Of a stretch of 64,000 nucleotides of DNA, positions 50,223-59,605 are shown in pieces. Under the pieces are notes generated by a model that worked only from the letters and a program-made list of their open reading frames with translations, searched no databases and was not told where the DNA came from. Numbering within the stretch: the first letter of the stretch is position 1; each line of letters starts with the position of its first letter. Origin of the DNA: Acidimicrobiia bacterium (GTDB lineage: Bacteria > Actinomycetota > Acidimicrobiia > Acidimicrobiales > Bin134); contig JAJDYE010000006.1 of NCBI GenBank assembly GCA_022822905.1, positions 62,001 to 126,000 of the forward strand, read 5' to 3'. The translations under genes were made by a program, and so were the position numbers.

Positions 50223-53200
50223 TCAGGTCAGTGCTAGCCAGGTAACTAGGTGGACGTCGGTTTTGTGGATTTCGGGGAGGGGGGTGGGGGGTGTGTAGGG
50301 CTGTAGGCCTAGGTGGTGGATGGTGTTGAGGATATTTTGGGCTTGCTGGGCAGGGTCTTCGATGTTGCTGATAGCGGCTTGGAGGGTGCGGATGGTGCGT
50401 TCGGGGTAGGGGGCGTTGATGGTGTCTATAGCGCGGTCAAGGTCTTCTTGGGTGAGGTCGGGGGGTGAGTGCTCTCGGAGGATGTCGGCGGCACGGCGGA
50501 GGCGGGGTGGGATTTTGGGTTCTAGGTTGGCTTTGTCGGACATGAAGTTCCACCGCTCCACGATGTGAGCGCGGGCGGTCTCCCAGGCGGTGAAGGCGGC
50601 TTGGATGGTGGCGTCGTCCAATTGGCGGTCGGTGCCGAAACCATCTGGGGGGCGGGCTTTGTGGAGGCAGGCCAAGGTTTCGTCTACCACGGAACTGTCC
50701 GCATCGGAGCCGGTTTCGATAAAGCGGAATAGGGGTTTGGGGTGGTCGCCTACTCGGGCGCAGAAGATGTAGCCGGGGTGGCCATCGGGGCTTGCCACGG
50801 CCATGCCTGAGCCTGAGCCCCAGGGGAGGGACTTGATTTGGCGGGCCAGGTCGGAGTCTTCAAGGGCTTGGCGCAGTTCTTGGCGGAACTCCTCGCCCGA
50901 CAGTACGCCTCGGGCGGTGCCGCCTCGTTCGAACAGCTCAGCGTCTTCGTTGCGAAGACGGTCGATTTCCTCTTTGGTCTCAGTGAAGTTGGTCTCGACT
51001 TGGGTAACTTGGTCGGGCAGCACCTCGCCAACGCCGATGCTGGCGGCAGCCTGGGCGATCTTCAGGTGCAGTCGCTCTTCGAGACCGAGCAGGTCGTCGA
51101 GGCGATCGTCGGGGAACACGCAGCGCAGGAACACCTCGGTGTGGAGCGAGCCGATGCGATCTATGCGGCCATGGCGCTGTACCAGCCGCATCGGGTTCCA
51201 GGGCAGGTCGTAGTTGATGATGTGACGGGCCTGCTGGAGGTTAACCCCCTCGGCCAGCACGTCGGTGGCCACCACGATGTCGAACAGGTCTTCATCGGCG
51301 CCCTCGGGGGCATCGGTGGTCTTGGGGGCGAACCCCCACAGCACTCGCTCCTTGCTCCCCGAGCCGGAGTTGCCCGCTAGCGAGGCGATGCGACCTCGAT
51401 AGGGAGCCAGGCGCTCATCGGCTTCAACAGTGGAAACCAGATGCTCAAAAACCCAGGCGACGGTGTCGGCGTAATAGCTGAAGATCAATACCTTGCCCCG
51501 ATCGCGCACGTCGTCGGGGCCGATACCTTCAGCAGCGGCATCGGCGGAGATCTGGGCCAGCTCTTCAACCAAGGCGTTCAGGTTGGGATCATCTGCGCGG
51601 GTGACGGTGCGGGCCTCGGCAACGAACGACCTCAGCAGGTCTCGATCTCGGTCCACGTATTCTCGGAGATGTTCGAGGTCGTACTCGGCCGCGTCATCGG
51701 ACACCCCGACGATTCCGCCCAGGAAGGTGTCGACCTGATCTTCGTCCATCTCGTCGGAGTCGGTGGCGATCCAGTCAGCCAAAGCGTCGCCAGTGGCTAC
51801 CCGGCCGTTGTCGAGCAGCGACAGAAAGGTGTCATGGCTCTTGGCCATTCGCTCACAGGTCTCGGCAAAGGCATAGGGCGAAGACTCGAAACGCTTCAGC
51901 AATCCAGATCGCAACAGCCCGGCAAGCTGTTTCTCGTAAGCATCTTCCTCATGGTCTAAACGAAACTGCGATGGCGAATACCGAGCCATCGTGAGCACGC
52001 CGGGATCTTCGACGCTGGCGTCGGGATCGAGCGCATCGGCAAACCGGTCGAAGAAACCGGGCATCACCTCGTCGAGGTTGTAGTCCACCTTGTGGACCCG
52101 GGGAGTGGGGAAGACGATCTGCCGTTCTTGCCCGCCGACCTTGATGGTGTCATTGGGGTAGAAGCGCTTGACAAACGACCTGGTTCGGCGGACCGCCACC
52201 GCGTCCAGCACGTCGAACAAATGCTCGGGGGTGAGGTCGTCGGGGTTGAGAGCCATCGCTTTGGCGAAGTGGTCGCGCAGAGAGCGAATGCCAGCATCGG
52301 CAAACACAGCATCGCTGCGTAAGAAGTAGCCCAGCAGGTGATACAAGTCCCACAGGCTGTTATTCACCGGAGTAGCGGTGAGCATCACCAGCTCCTTGGG
52401 AGGCGATCCTGCCAACAGCTGGCGCAGCGCGTGAGCCCGCTGGGTGCCAGGATTGCGTAGGTTGTGGGCCTCGTCGATCACCACCATGGCGTATTCGTTG
52501 ATGGCAGCTTTCAGCTTGATGGCAGTTGTGTGCTCGGGGTTTAGGCGGCTGTCGGCCATCAGCTCCTCGTACGACACGAGCTCCACCGCCAACAAGTGCT
52601 CATGAACGAATGCCCGCCACGGCCCGTCGCGCAGCGTGGCAGGGGTGATCACCAACACCCGTTGACGACGATCCTGCACCGCCTCCCGGATCAACTCTCC
52701 GGCCAAGAACGTCTTCCCCAGGCCGACCTCGTCAGCAATGAGGACCCCGTTGCGCTCGTCCAAGATGCGCCGGGCCCGCCACAGCCCGTCTGATTGGAAA
52801 TTGGTGAGGTGAATCTGCGGCGCGCCTTCGGCGGCGGCCTCGGCCTCGAGTTCCTCGCCGTAGAACTCCCACAGCATTCGCAGATACACGAGCTGAGGGG
52901 AGTGAGGCTCGAATCGGGCCTCGAACAGCGAGGCCAAGTCGTATTCCGCGGCCTCGGCCCACAGTTCCTCGAACCAGTCGCGCACCTGACCCACCACATG
53001 GGGCGAGTAGTTGCCCAGGTTCAGCTCCAAGTTGGTGGCCAACCCCGCATAGGTGAAATTGGACGAACCGGCCACCACCCCATGGGAGCGGTTCCCCACC
53101 AAGAACGCCTTGCCGTGCAAGAACCGCCCCTCCAGACGGCGCACTTTAACATTCTCCGAGCGCAGCCACTTCACCAGCCGGCGAGTGGAGGCATCAACCT

Positions 53201-53558
53201 CAAACGTGAACCCCAAGTGGTCTCGCTCAACCACAAGGTTCTGCTCGTGGCCCTCAAGCGCCTGGCGCAGCCGAGCCCGGATCGCCCGCTGGGGATTGGC
53301 CGATTCAGTCCGCAGCGCCCGCCGGCGGCTCTCCGGAGGGGTCGGCTCCGCTCCCAGCAACAGCCGCACGCCAGTGACCTGATCCAGCGAATCGGCCAGC
53401 AGCGAGTAGCCGCCCACGTTGAAATAGGCAGTGGCCACATCCAAACAGGCCCCGCCCACAAACCCGGTTGCGGCATGGGAAATGAACCCGTTCAGCGCTC
53501 CCGCCACCGTGTCCTGGCCCCGGTTAACGGCCAACTCGGGCTTCTCAACCGCAGTCAT
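50223..53558 (-). CDS. PLD-domain SNF2/DEAD helicase (defence-type)
   Basis: 1111 residues from ATG at 53558. Residues ~1-210 hold a phospholipase D-like module (HGKAFLVGNRSHGVVAGSSN, HxK then GSSNF). From ~260 an SNF2 ATPase follows: Walker A IADEVGLGKTFLAGE (~275), DEAH box VVIDEAHNLRN (~362), LTATPVNNSLWDL, and the C-terminal lobe LIFSYYADTVAWVFEHL, AEGVNLQQARHIINYDLPWN and QRHGRIDRIGS. It can use ATP to move on DNA and may cut it through the PLD part. The first 14 bases overlap the upstream specificity-domain gene, so it belongs to the methyltransferase operon. Resembles DrmD-type helicases of DISARM, but drmABC are absent. Confidence 0.88.
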   Translation of the reverse strand: MTAVEKPELAVNRGQDTVAGALNGFISHAATGFVGGACLDVATAYFNVGGYSLLADSLDQVTGVRLLLGAEPTPPESRRRALRTESANPQRAIRARLRQALEGHEQNLVVERDHLGFTFEVDASTRRLVKWLRSENVKVRRLEGRFLHGKAFLVGNRSHGVVAGSSNFTYAGLATNLELNLGNYSPHVVGQVRDWFEELWAEAAEYDLASLFEARFEPHSPQLVYLRMLWEFYGEELEAEAAAEGAPQIHLTNFQSDGLWRARRILDERNGVLIADEVGLGKTFLAGELIREAVQDRRQRVLVITPATLRDGPWRAFVHEHLLAVELVSYEELMADSRLNPEHTTAIKLKAAINEYAMVVIDEAHNLRNPGTQRAHALRQLLAGSPPKELVMLTATPVNNSLWDLYHLLGYFLRSDAVFADAGIRSLRDHFAKAMALNPDDLTPEHLFDVLDAVAVRRTRSFVKRFYPNDTIKVGGQERQIVFPTPRVHKVDYNLDEVMPGFFDRFADALDPDASVEDPGVLTMARYSPSQFRLDHEEDAYEKQLAGLLRSGLLKRFESSPYAFAETCERMAKSHDTFLSLLDNGRVATGDALADWIATDSDEMDEDQVDTFLGGIVGVSDDAAEYDLEHLREYVDRDRDLLRSFVAEARTVTRADDPNLNALVEELAQISADAAAEGIGPDDVRDRGKVLIFSYYADTVAWVFEHLVSTVEADERLAPYRGRIASLAGNSGSGSKERVLWGFAPKTTDAPEGADEDLFDIVVATDVLAEGVNLQQARHIINYDLPWNPMRLVQRHGRIDRIGSLHTEVFLRCVFPDDRLDDLLGLEERLHLKIAQAAASIGVGEVLPDQVTQVETNFTETKEEIDRLRNEDAELFERGGTARGVLSGEEFRQELRQALEDSDLARQIKSLPWGSGSGMAVASPDGHPGYIFCARVGDHPKPLFRFIETGSDADSSVVDETLACLHKARPPDGFGTDRQLDDATIQAAFTAWETARAHIVERWNFMSDKANLEPKIPPRLRRAADILREHSPPDLTQEDLDRAIDTINAPYPERTIRTLQAAISNIEDPAQQAQNILNTIHHLGLQPYTPPTPLPEIHKTDVHLVTWLALT

Positions 53559-54366
53559 GCAGCTTCCTGAAATGGGTGCGGACGGCGGCGTGGCGGTCGG
53601 AGTAGTCAACGGTTTCGCTGAAGGTTTCGTAGACCACGGCCAAGTCGTCTTCGTCGAGGCCGTAGAGGTGGGCGACGCAGGCGTCGAGCTCACAGATGAG
53701 GTCTTGTTTGGCCGTCTCGTCATTGGCCGACCCCACCGGCACCCCCACCTCTGCCGCCCATTCCGCGAACCGCTCGTCCACCGCAGCCAGGCGGCCGGCG
53801 ATTTCCACGACTCGGTCCCTGACAGGATGACCCTCTCCGGGGTCGGGAATGGACAACAGACCAAACTGCTCAAAGGTCATGTGCAGTTCGACAGTGCGCC
53901 GGGACTGCCAGTCGCAAGGCATTGAACTCAGGACACCGAGCAAGTACGCCTCATCCCTGCCTGCACCAAGAGTGCGAAGCAAGTAGGGCGCCTGATGCAC
54001 AATTACCCGGACACCGGGAATAAGAGCAGCTATGAGCGTTCGTGTATCTGTCGATCGGGCAACATCCCTAAATGCGATCCTGGGATTCAAGCAGGGCAGC
54101 GTTGCAGGGTCATCAGCAACTGATTCGTCCTGCTCAGCAAATGCAGACGTCCGGGTGCGGCGTTGCGACAGTCGCTTCTCCTGAAGATGAGTAATCATGG
54201 TCTGAGCATCCGCGCTGTCGTAGTAGACACCTGTGTCCGGCTCCCAGAGATTGAACGAGGTGCCCTTGTAGACCGGCCAAATCTCGTTGAACTCAGACGC
54301 GGCATCTTCAGGTCCATGAATCCCCGATTCGGCGGAAGCAGGAGAGGACGGCGTCGCGTCGTTCAT
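53545..54366 (-). CDS. Methyltransferase specificity-domain protein, copy 2 (intact)
   Basis: 273 residues from ATG at 54366. It is a free-standing version of the C-terminal target-recognition part of Eco57I/PglX-like methyltransferases: PVYKGTSFNLWEPDTGVYYD near residue 31, then FGLLSIPDPGEGHPVRDRVV and ELDACVAHLYGLDEDDLAVV near the end. About two-thirds identical by eye to copy 1, just upstream. ATG overlaps the copy 1 stop (ATGA) and its own end overlaps the helicase start by 14 bases. Could act as an exchangeable specificity subunit or as a donor for gene conversion. Confidence 0.78.
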   Translation of the reverse strand: MNDATPSSPASAESGIHGPEDAASEFNEIWPVYKGTSFNLWEPDTGVYYDSADAQTMITHLQEKRLSQRRTRTSAFAEQDESVADDPATLPCLNPRIAFRDVARSTDTRTLIAALIPGVRVIVHQAPYLLRTLGAGRDEAYLLGVLSSMPCDWQSRRTVELHMTFEQFGLLSIPDPGEGHPVRDRVVEIAGRLAAVDERFAEWAAEVGVPVGSANDETAKQDLICELDACVAHLYGLDEDDLAVVYETFSETVDYSDRHAAVRTHFRKLHDCG

Positions 54367-55148
54367 CCCACTGTCCCGGACGACCGAATGTGTCGTACAC
54401 CACCGTGATGTCGTCCTCGTCTAAGCCGTAGAGATAGGCGACACAGGCGTCTAATTCGGCTAGCAGCCAAGCCCCCCCCCCCCGCGTCAACAGTGCCGAC
54501 AGGCACGCCTACTTCAGCGGCCCATCCAGAGAACCGGTCGTCTTGGGCAGCTAGTAGGGCAGCGATTTCTGCTACTCGGTCGCGAACGGGATGCCCTCTT
54601 CCAGGATCGGGAATGGACAGTAAGTTGAGCTGTTCAAACGTCAGGTTCAACTCGACAGTCCGCCGGGCCTGCCAGTCACAGGGCATTGAGCACAGAACAC
54701 CAAGAACAAACGCCTCGTCAGCAGCCGAACCCGCAGTACGCAGCAGATAGGGGGCGTGATGCACAATCACCCGATCACCGGGAACCAGTGCGGCAAGAAG
54801 CGTGCGTGTATTCGTGGGGTTAGTCACATTTCGCAATGCGATACGCGGATGCCGACAAGGCAGCGTTGCTGGATCGTCGGTGACCGATTGGTCTTGTTGG
54901 GCGAACGCCGATGAATGGGTACGACGCTGCGACAGCCGCTTCTCATGCAAATGAGCGATCATGCTCTCTGCGTCTGCGCTGTCGTAATAGATGCCGGTGT
55001 CGGGCTCCCAAAGGTTGAACGACGTGCCCTTGTACACTGGCCATGCCTCACTCATGGCCGCTGCTCCTGGGCGGAAGCGCCATCGTCGTTCACGAACCTG
55101 CTCCGGTCGTGCGTCGCGTCGAATTCTCGAACTGGGCGGAAGCGCCAT
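54363..55148 (-). CDS. Methyltransferase specificity-domain protein, copy 1 (frameshifted at G12)
   Basis: As sequenced, 261 residues from ATG at 55148 (an internal ATG at 55055 gives MSEAWPVYKGTSFNLWEPDT). The body matches copy 2 up to WAAEVGVPVGTVDAG, where a G12 tract (minus strand) shifts the frame into an Arg-rich tail. The conserved ending LAELDACVAYLYGLDEDDIT continues in another frame to 54308 and would be rejoined with 11 or 14 G. So the gene looks phase-variable and currently OFF, unless the tract length is a sequencing error. Confidence 0.72.
   Translation of the reverse strand: MALPPSSRIRRDARPEQVRERRWRFRPGAAAMSEAWPVYKGTSFNLWEPDTGIYYDSADAESMIAHLHEKRLSQRRTHSSAFAQQDQSVTDDPATLPCRHPRIALRNVTNPTNTRTLLAALVPGDRVIVHHAPYLLRTAGSAADEAFVLGVLCSMPCDWQARRTVELNLTFEQLNLLSIPDPGRGHPVRDRVAEIAALLAAQDDRFSGWAAEVGVPVGTVDAGGGGLAASRIRRLCRLSLRLRRGRHHGGVRHIRSSGTVG
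54472..54483. repeat. C12/G12 homopolymer tract in specificity copy 1
   Basis: Twelve C on the plus strand (G on the coding strand) within the copy 1 gene. Conserved coding sequence before and after lies in different frames. 11 or 14 bases would join them. Confidence 0.8.
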
Positions 55149-55290
55149 CGTCGTTCACGAACCTGCTCCGGTCGTGCGTCGCGTGGAACTCGGCCACTGC
55201 CCGGAAGCGCCACGTCCGTCGTCGTTCCAGAACCGGTGGCGGTCGTTGGTCGCGTTGAGGTCGCCCTGAACCGGTCGGAAGCGCCAGTTC
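55068..55290. repeat. 65-bp tandem repeats in the specificity region
   Basis: Units begin at 55068, 55133 and 55198, with a diverged fourth near 55272. Each contains CGGAAGCGCC, and the first two share ~50 identical bases. On the minus strand each unit encodes a version of EF[H/D]ATHDRSRFVNDDG. Because 65 is not a multiple of three, consecutive units lie in different frames. Confidence 0.75.
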
Positions 55291-55297
55291 CGCGGCT

Positions 55298-55334
<37 letters not shown>

Positions 55335-55535
55335 CGGGATCAGATACGTCGGCGCCGTCGAAGCGAGGATGCTGTTTGATCTTGCGCCAGACGCGGAAGG
55401 CGGGTCGTGTTGGAATCTGGGGGAAGGCCGCCGTGTTTGACCACCGGGTGAACTCCGATACCGGCACAAGTTCCGGTTTCCCGTCCACCATGGTGTGGAA
55501 ATGGGCTGGCGAACTCGCCGGGCCGGGGTAGATGG

Positions 55536-58500
55536 CTACATGCGGCTCATCTGGGTCGCCCTCAAAGCCACCCCCTTGGCTCGGCTCGGGGGCTGAGCTT
55601 GCGGACGGCGACGAGCGCGACGGTGTAGCGGCCGTCGACCCCGTCGAACGCCCAATGCTTGGTGTTGAGGCAGGTGACGACGGAGAAGACCGGGTGACCG
55701 CCACCAGCGCCACCGTGTAGGAGTTGTGGACCCCCTCGAACACCCAGCCCTTGTGGTTGATGACCGTGGCCACCGATAGCCGCATCGGGCTGGGTACCCC
55801 CCCCCCCTGCGCTTAGTTGCGTCATTGATAGGAGCACCGACGATCTCGGTTCGCCAGTTGGCCATGCCAGCGTCAGATACCGCGGACCGAGGCAGCACCA
55901 TACCGATCTTGCCTCCTTCTCGGCACAAGGCGAGGTTGGCCCAGGAGAACGCTTTGTAGAGGTCGGTTTGCCCTGACCCGAGGTTGGGGAACGTGGCTCG
56001 CAGTACCAGTTTGAGCGCTTCGGCCCGCTCCCTTTCGCTTTCGAACTCTTCAGCTAGGTCTGGCCGCTGTGCCTCTAGAGCATCGATGCGGGCTCGCCGC
56101 TTCGCCACTGGCAGCGACCGGACGCCCGGTAGGTGCATCCCCCACCAGACTTCCCTGTCCACCACTACTTTCTCCCAAGGGGGATTGCCCAGCAGGCAGT
56201 CGAAGCCGCTTCGCTCGGTCCGAGCGAACACTTCTGGCCACACCGTCGGATAGTGGACCGGGGTCATCCGCTCCACCGCGGCACGCACGGCTGACTGTTC
56301 GGCTAGGGATGCCACCTTCTCTGGGCTGAAGTCGAAGTCCTTGTGTATTTCAATGGCCCCCGCACGCACTGCGGTGGCCACATCGAAAACGGCTTCGGCC
56401 GGTAAGACAGCCTCACGGGTCTGGGCGTGGGCGGTTCGGGCTGCTTCGATCTCGGCCTTGTCTGCGTCGTTGAGCCGCCCGAGTCGAGCCAGGGGCGCTT
56501 GGCAGGCTTCCAAGAGACTCTCCAACTGATGAACAAACAGCGATGCCCCGTCCTTGCTCCCCTTCGGCGCAACCGCTGCGGCGGCATCGTCCACAGACGT
56601 CACCCCGGTCAGGCTGTCGCCTTGGACCAGGTTGTGGTCTAGGAACGACAGGGGGAGGCCGGGGACGAAGGTGTGGACCCAGATGGCGAGACGGGCGAGC
56701 TCGACGGCTACTCGGTTCTTGTCCACGCCGTAGACGCAGTGGCGGGCCACTTGGCGGCGCAGTAGGGAACCGGATTCGATCGGCACCCCGTCGGCCAGAT
56801 CGCCCAGAGCTTCGAGGGCGGTGGTGCGCAGACGGTTCAGTTCTGCGGTCACGGCGGCAACGGGATGGAGGGTGAGCCAGGCCGATAGGCGGGCCTCGAT
56901 GCGGTCGACGGCGGCCACCAGGAAGTGGGCCGAGCCCATGGCGATGTCGGCGCAGCGGAAGTCGAAGAAGGCCTCGGCCACCGCGGCGTCGTCGCCTCGC
57001 TCTCGCAGGTCGTCGAGCCGGGCGATATGGTCATCGAGGGCGGGCTCCAATGCGTTGTCGAGCAGATGTTCGACGGCGAACGGCTTGGTGAAGTAGGAGC
57101 CCGTGGCCTTGCGCACCCCAGAGCGGTTGTGGAAGTACACCGCACCTGCCTCCACTACCACTTCGTCGTCTCCGGCCGCGGGCACGTACTGCTCTTTGCC
57201 CTTGATGGTCTTGATGGCCAGATCGTCTTGGGCCACTGACAGCTTCGACTCCAAGAGGCCCTCGTAGATGGTGCCGAACTCCCGCACGGACAGCGAGCGG
57301 AAGTCCACTGGCCCCACCCCCTCGGGGCTCTGGTCCACCAATACCGCGGAGAGAGCAGGACCGAACTCGGCGTTAGTCAGACTGATATGGGCGATGGCCG
57401 CTCCCGACGGACTCACCTCGGGATCGGCGGAGAACAAGCCACCGTTGTAGGCGGGCACGCCCCAGTCGGCATTGCCGTGGTTGACTGCATCCCAAAGCTG
57501 GTTTACGTCGTCCCACAGATCAGTGGCCTGCTCGTCATAGTCGGCACGTTCCAGGCGGCGATCATCGGCCAGCAGCCGGGCTATATGTGACAGCGAGTGG
57601 TCGGCGTAGCGCCCGTTGGTGCGATAGGGCAGCAGGTCTTTGTCCTCGGCGTAGGCCACGAACAGCAGCCGGAACAAGATCACCATCACCTGCTCGTAGG
57701 CGTCGGCCTGATCGCCTTCGCCCAAGTCGTCTCCGTGTCGATCACGAGACCGCCGGGCGGCCACCGCGTTGGCCAGTGCCGGAACCGTCTGGTGGTACAC
57801 CCGCTCTCGAAGCCGAACGGCCAGTTCGGCGACGAAATCGGCCGAGTGCTCGAGTATCTGATCGAGGGTGCCATTGTCGGCCAGCGCATCGGCTGAGAAC
57901 AGCAGGTGCAGGTAGCCGGCCAACTCATCGGGAACGAGCGACAGGTTCAGCTCCACGAACGTCTCGGCCCGACCCTTGCGGCCCACACCGGTGTCGGGAC
58001 GGGCGGCGTAGAGGCGGATCTCCGACGACCGGGTGAGAATCACCCAGTCCACCCGGTGCTGGTCGGCCAGAGCCAGAGCCCTCGACACCGGGGAGGTGTT
58101 GTCGAACCGGTTCGAGGGCGCCTCGAAGGGCTCGTCCTCGTCGCAAAACACGGCCACGGCATGATTGCGGCCGTCAATGGTGAGCATAGAGGCATTGGTG
58201 GCCAGCGTCTGGATGTGAAAGCCCAAGCCCTCTACCAGTCGTCGGCCTCGACGCCCAAGAAGCGCCAATGACTTATGGCTAGCGGTTGGCCAGTCTGTTC
58301 GATCGGGTACGCCAGCCCTCAGTTCTTGAGTGGCCAACAGGCCAACGTTGCGGAGTCCGGGGAAAGGCGACTCCAGCTCGGGCATGGCCGCCAACAGGAA
58401 CCGGGTGGCAGCATGGTGGCTGGGCTCGCTCAACGCCACCTCAGACAGGCGCTCGGCCTGCGACACTTCGAGGTCGTGGTGCACCACCGGCGGCTCCCCC

Positions 58501-58763
58501 ACCGGGCCGCACAAGGAAACCAGCTGACCTTCAGCAGTGGGATAGAACGCCACCAGCAGCACCGGGCTGGCCCGCCCGGCCCGCCGCTTTGACCACCCAT
58601 CACGCAGTTCCGCTGTCCTGGGCTTACTAGACGCTCGAACCAGCGTCACCTCCAACCCGCTGGGTGCATCTTGAACGAATACCCCCGCTGGCGTCAGTGA
58701 TGACGGAAATCCGGATGGCGCCGACCAGGTCGTTGGATCCCGGTCCACGAGAAAGTCGTCCAT
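55536..58763 (-). CDS. Eco57I/PglX-like DNA adenine methyltransferase, C-terminus frameshifted
   Basis: 1075 residues as sequenced; ~985 are authentic. The SAM motif I is FRCADIAMGSAHFLVAAVDR near 604 and the N6-adenine motif IV is LLGNPPWEKVVVDRE near 860 (NPPW). FGTIYEGLLESKLSV and ATGSYFTKPFAVEHLLDN are typical of BREX PglX, DISARM DrmMI and type IIG enzymes. At the G11 tract (55797-55807) the frame leaves the conserved path and ends in an Arg-rich tail. With 9 or 12 G it would continue into the conserved 55785-55330 segment. Head of the operon methyltransferase, specificity copies 1 and 2, helicase. Confidence 0.85.
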   Translation of the reverse strand: MDDFLVDRDPTTWSAPSGFPSSLTPAGVFVQDAPSGLEVTLVRASSKPRTAELRDGWSKRRAGRASPVLLVAFYPTAEGQLVSLCGPVGEPPVVHHDLEVSQAERLSEVALSEPSHHAATRFLLAAMPELESPFPGLRNVGLLATQELRAGVPDRTDWPTASHKSLALLGRRGRRLVEGLGFHIQTLATNASMLTIDGRNHAVAVFCDEDEPFEAPSNRFDNTSPVSRALALADQHRVDWVILTRSSEIRLYAARPDTGVGRKGRAETFVELNLSLVPDELAGYLHLLFSADALADNGTLDQILEHSADFVAELAVRLRERVYHQTVPALANAVAARRSRDRHGDDLGEGDQADAYEQVMVILFRLLFVAYAEDKDLLPYRTNGRYADHSLSHIARLLADDRRLERADYDEQATDLWDDVNQLWDAVNHGNADWGVPAYNGGLFSADPEVSPSGAAIAHISLTNAEFGPALSAVLVDQSPEGVGPVDFRSLSVREFGTIYEGLLESKLSVAQDDLAIKTIKGKEQYVPAAGDDEVVVEAGAVYFHNRSGVRKATGSYFTKPFAVEHLLDNALEPALDDHIARLDDLRERGDDAAVAEAFFDFRCADIAMGSAHFLVAAVDRIEARLSAWLTLHPVAAVTAELNRLRTTALEALGDLADGVPIESGSLLRRQVARHCVYGVDKNRVAVELARLAIWVHTFVPGLPLSFLDHNLVQGDSLTGVTSVDDAAAAVAPKGSKDGASLFVHQLESLLEACQAPLARLGRLNDADKAEIEAARTAHAQTREAVLPAEAVFDVATAVRAGAIEIHKDFDFSPEKVASLAEQSAVRAAVERMTPVHYPTVWPEVFARTERSGFDCLLGNPPWEKVVVDREVWWGMHLPGVRSLPVAKRRARIDALEAQRPDLAEEFESERERAEALKLVLRATFPNLGSGQTDLYKAFSWANLALCREGGKIGMVLPRSAVSDAGMANWRTEIVGAPINDATKRRGGGYPARCGYRWPRSSTTRAGCSRGSTTPTRWRWWRSPGLLRRHLPQHQALGVRRGRRPLHRRARRRPQAQPPSRAKGVALRATQMSRM
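55562..55785 (-). repeat. Duplicated conserved block in two frames
   Basis: Two diverged copies of one ~85-base coding block lie in tandem but in different frames: VINHKGWVFEGVHNSYTVAL and CLNTKHWAFDGVDGRYTVAL. Different G-tract lengths at 55797 would expose one or the other to translation. Confidence 0.6.
55797..55807. repeat. C11/G11 homopolymer tract in the methyltransferase
   Basis: Eleven C on the plus strand (G in the coding strand) exactly where the conserved reading frame breaks. 9 or 12 bases would join the catalytic part to the downstream conserved segment; 10 would enter the alternative duplicated block. Confidence 0.82.
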
Positions 58764-58890
58764 CTACCAGGCCTTGCCGCTGCCCGAAACGTCTTGAGGT
58801 GCTCGCAATGTAATGACGATATTGTGTAGCAGATACAGGCCTGGATGTGAGCCACAGAGATGTTGTCACTAGTGTCAGCAGACTTGTTGC

Positions 58891-59583
58891 ATGGAATCTG
58901 TGGCTTTGACCAGGGGAAATGCAAAGATCGGTATGCACGTTGATGCAGTAGACGTGGCCGGACTGGACGATGCTTCCCTGGACTTGCGACTGCGCCAAAC
59001 TGGGCGAGCCCGTAACCAACTGGACGGGTTCTTGGCTGAAGAGGTAGCGGAGAAGAAGCGCCGCACCACCCCCTACGACACCGCCGAGCCACTAAAGGCA
59101 GAGTCGGGCCAGCAGGCTCAGAGGACCATGCGCGAGGCCGAGCAGCTTGAATCGCTGCCGGCTGCTTGGGGGGCGCTGGCTGACAGCCGGATCGCTACTG
59201 AGGACGCCCGCATCCTGAGGGCAGCCGCGGCGAGTGGGCCGCTGGACGAGAACAAGATGGTGGCCGCCGCTGAGACGTAAGACCGAGATGGCGCGGCACG
59301 CCACCACCGGCCGAGAGCGCCTCGACGCCCGCCACCGCAGGGCTGATGCCATCGCGGAGCTGCTGACTCGAACCATAGACGGTGAATCTGACCAGCCCCA
59401 GCCCACCAGCTTGTTGATCCTCGCCGACTACGACGCCATCGACCGCCAACTCGGCAACCCCCGCCTGGCCGACGGCACACCGATACCCCAAGGCGAGTTC
59501 CGCAAGCTGGCCTACGACGCCACCCCGACACCCACCGCCCTTACCTCAAACCCCCCTGGCAACAACCCCCCGAACCGCCCCAA
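58891..59583 (+). pseudogene. Broken DUF222/HNH endonuclease gene
   Basis: Residues from ATG at 58891 (LRQTGRARNQLDGFLAEEVA; ATEDARILRAAAASGPLDEN) match the N-terminal DUF222 part of actinobacterial HNH proteins but stop at 59280. A second frame nearby carries the later TSLLILADYDAIDRQLGNPR and LADGTPIPQGEFRKLAYDA. About 100 residues between them are missing and the HNH motif itself is absent. A deletion plus truncation remnant. Confidence 0.7.
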
Positions 59584-59605
59584 AGACGGCGAATTCAGAG
59601 CCTCG

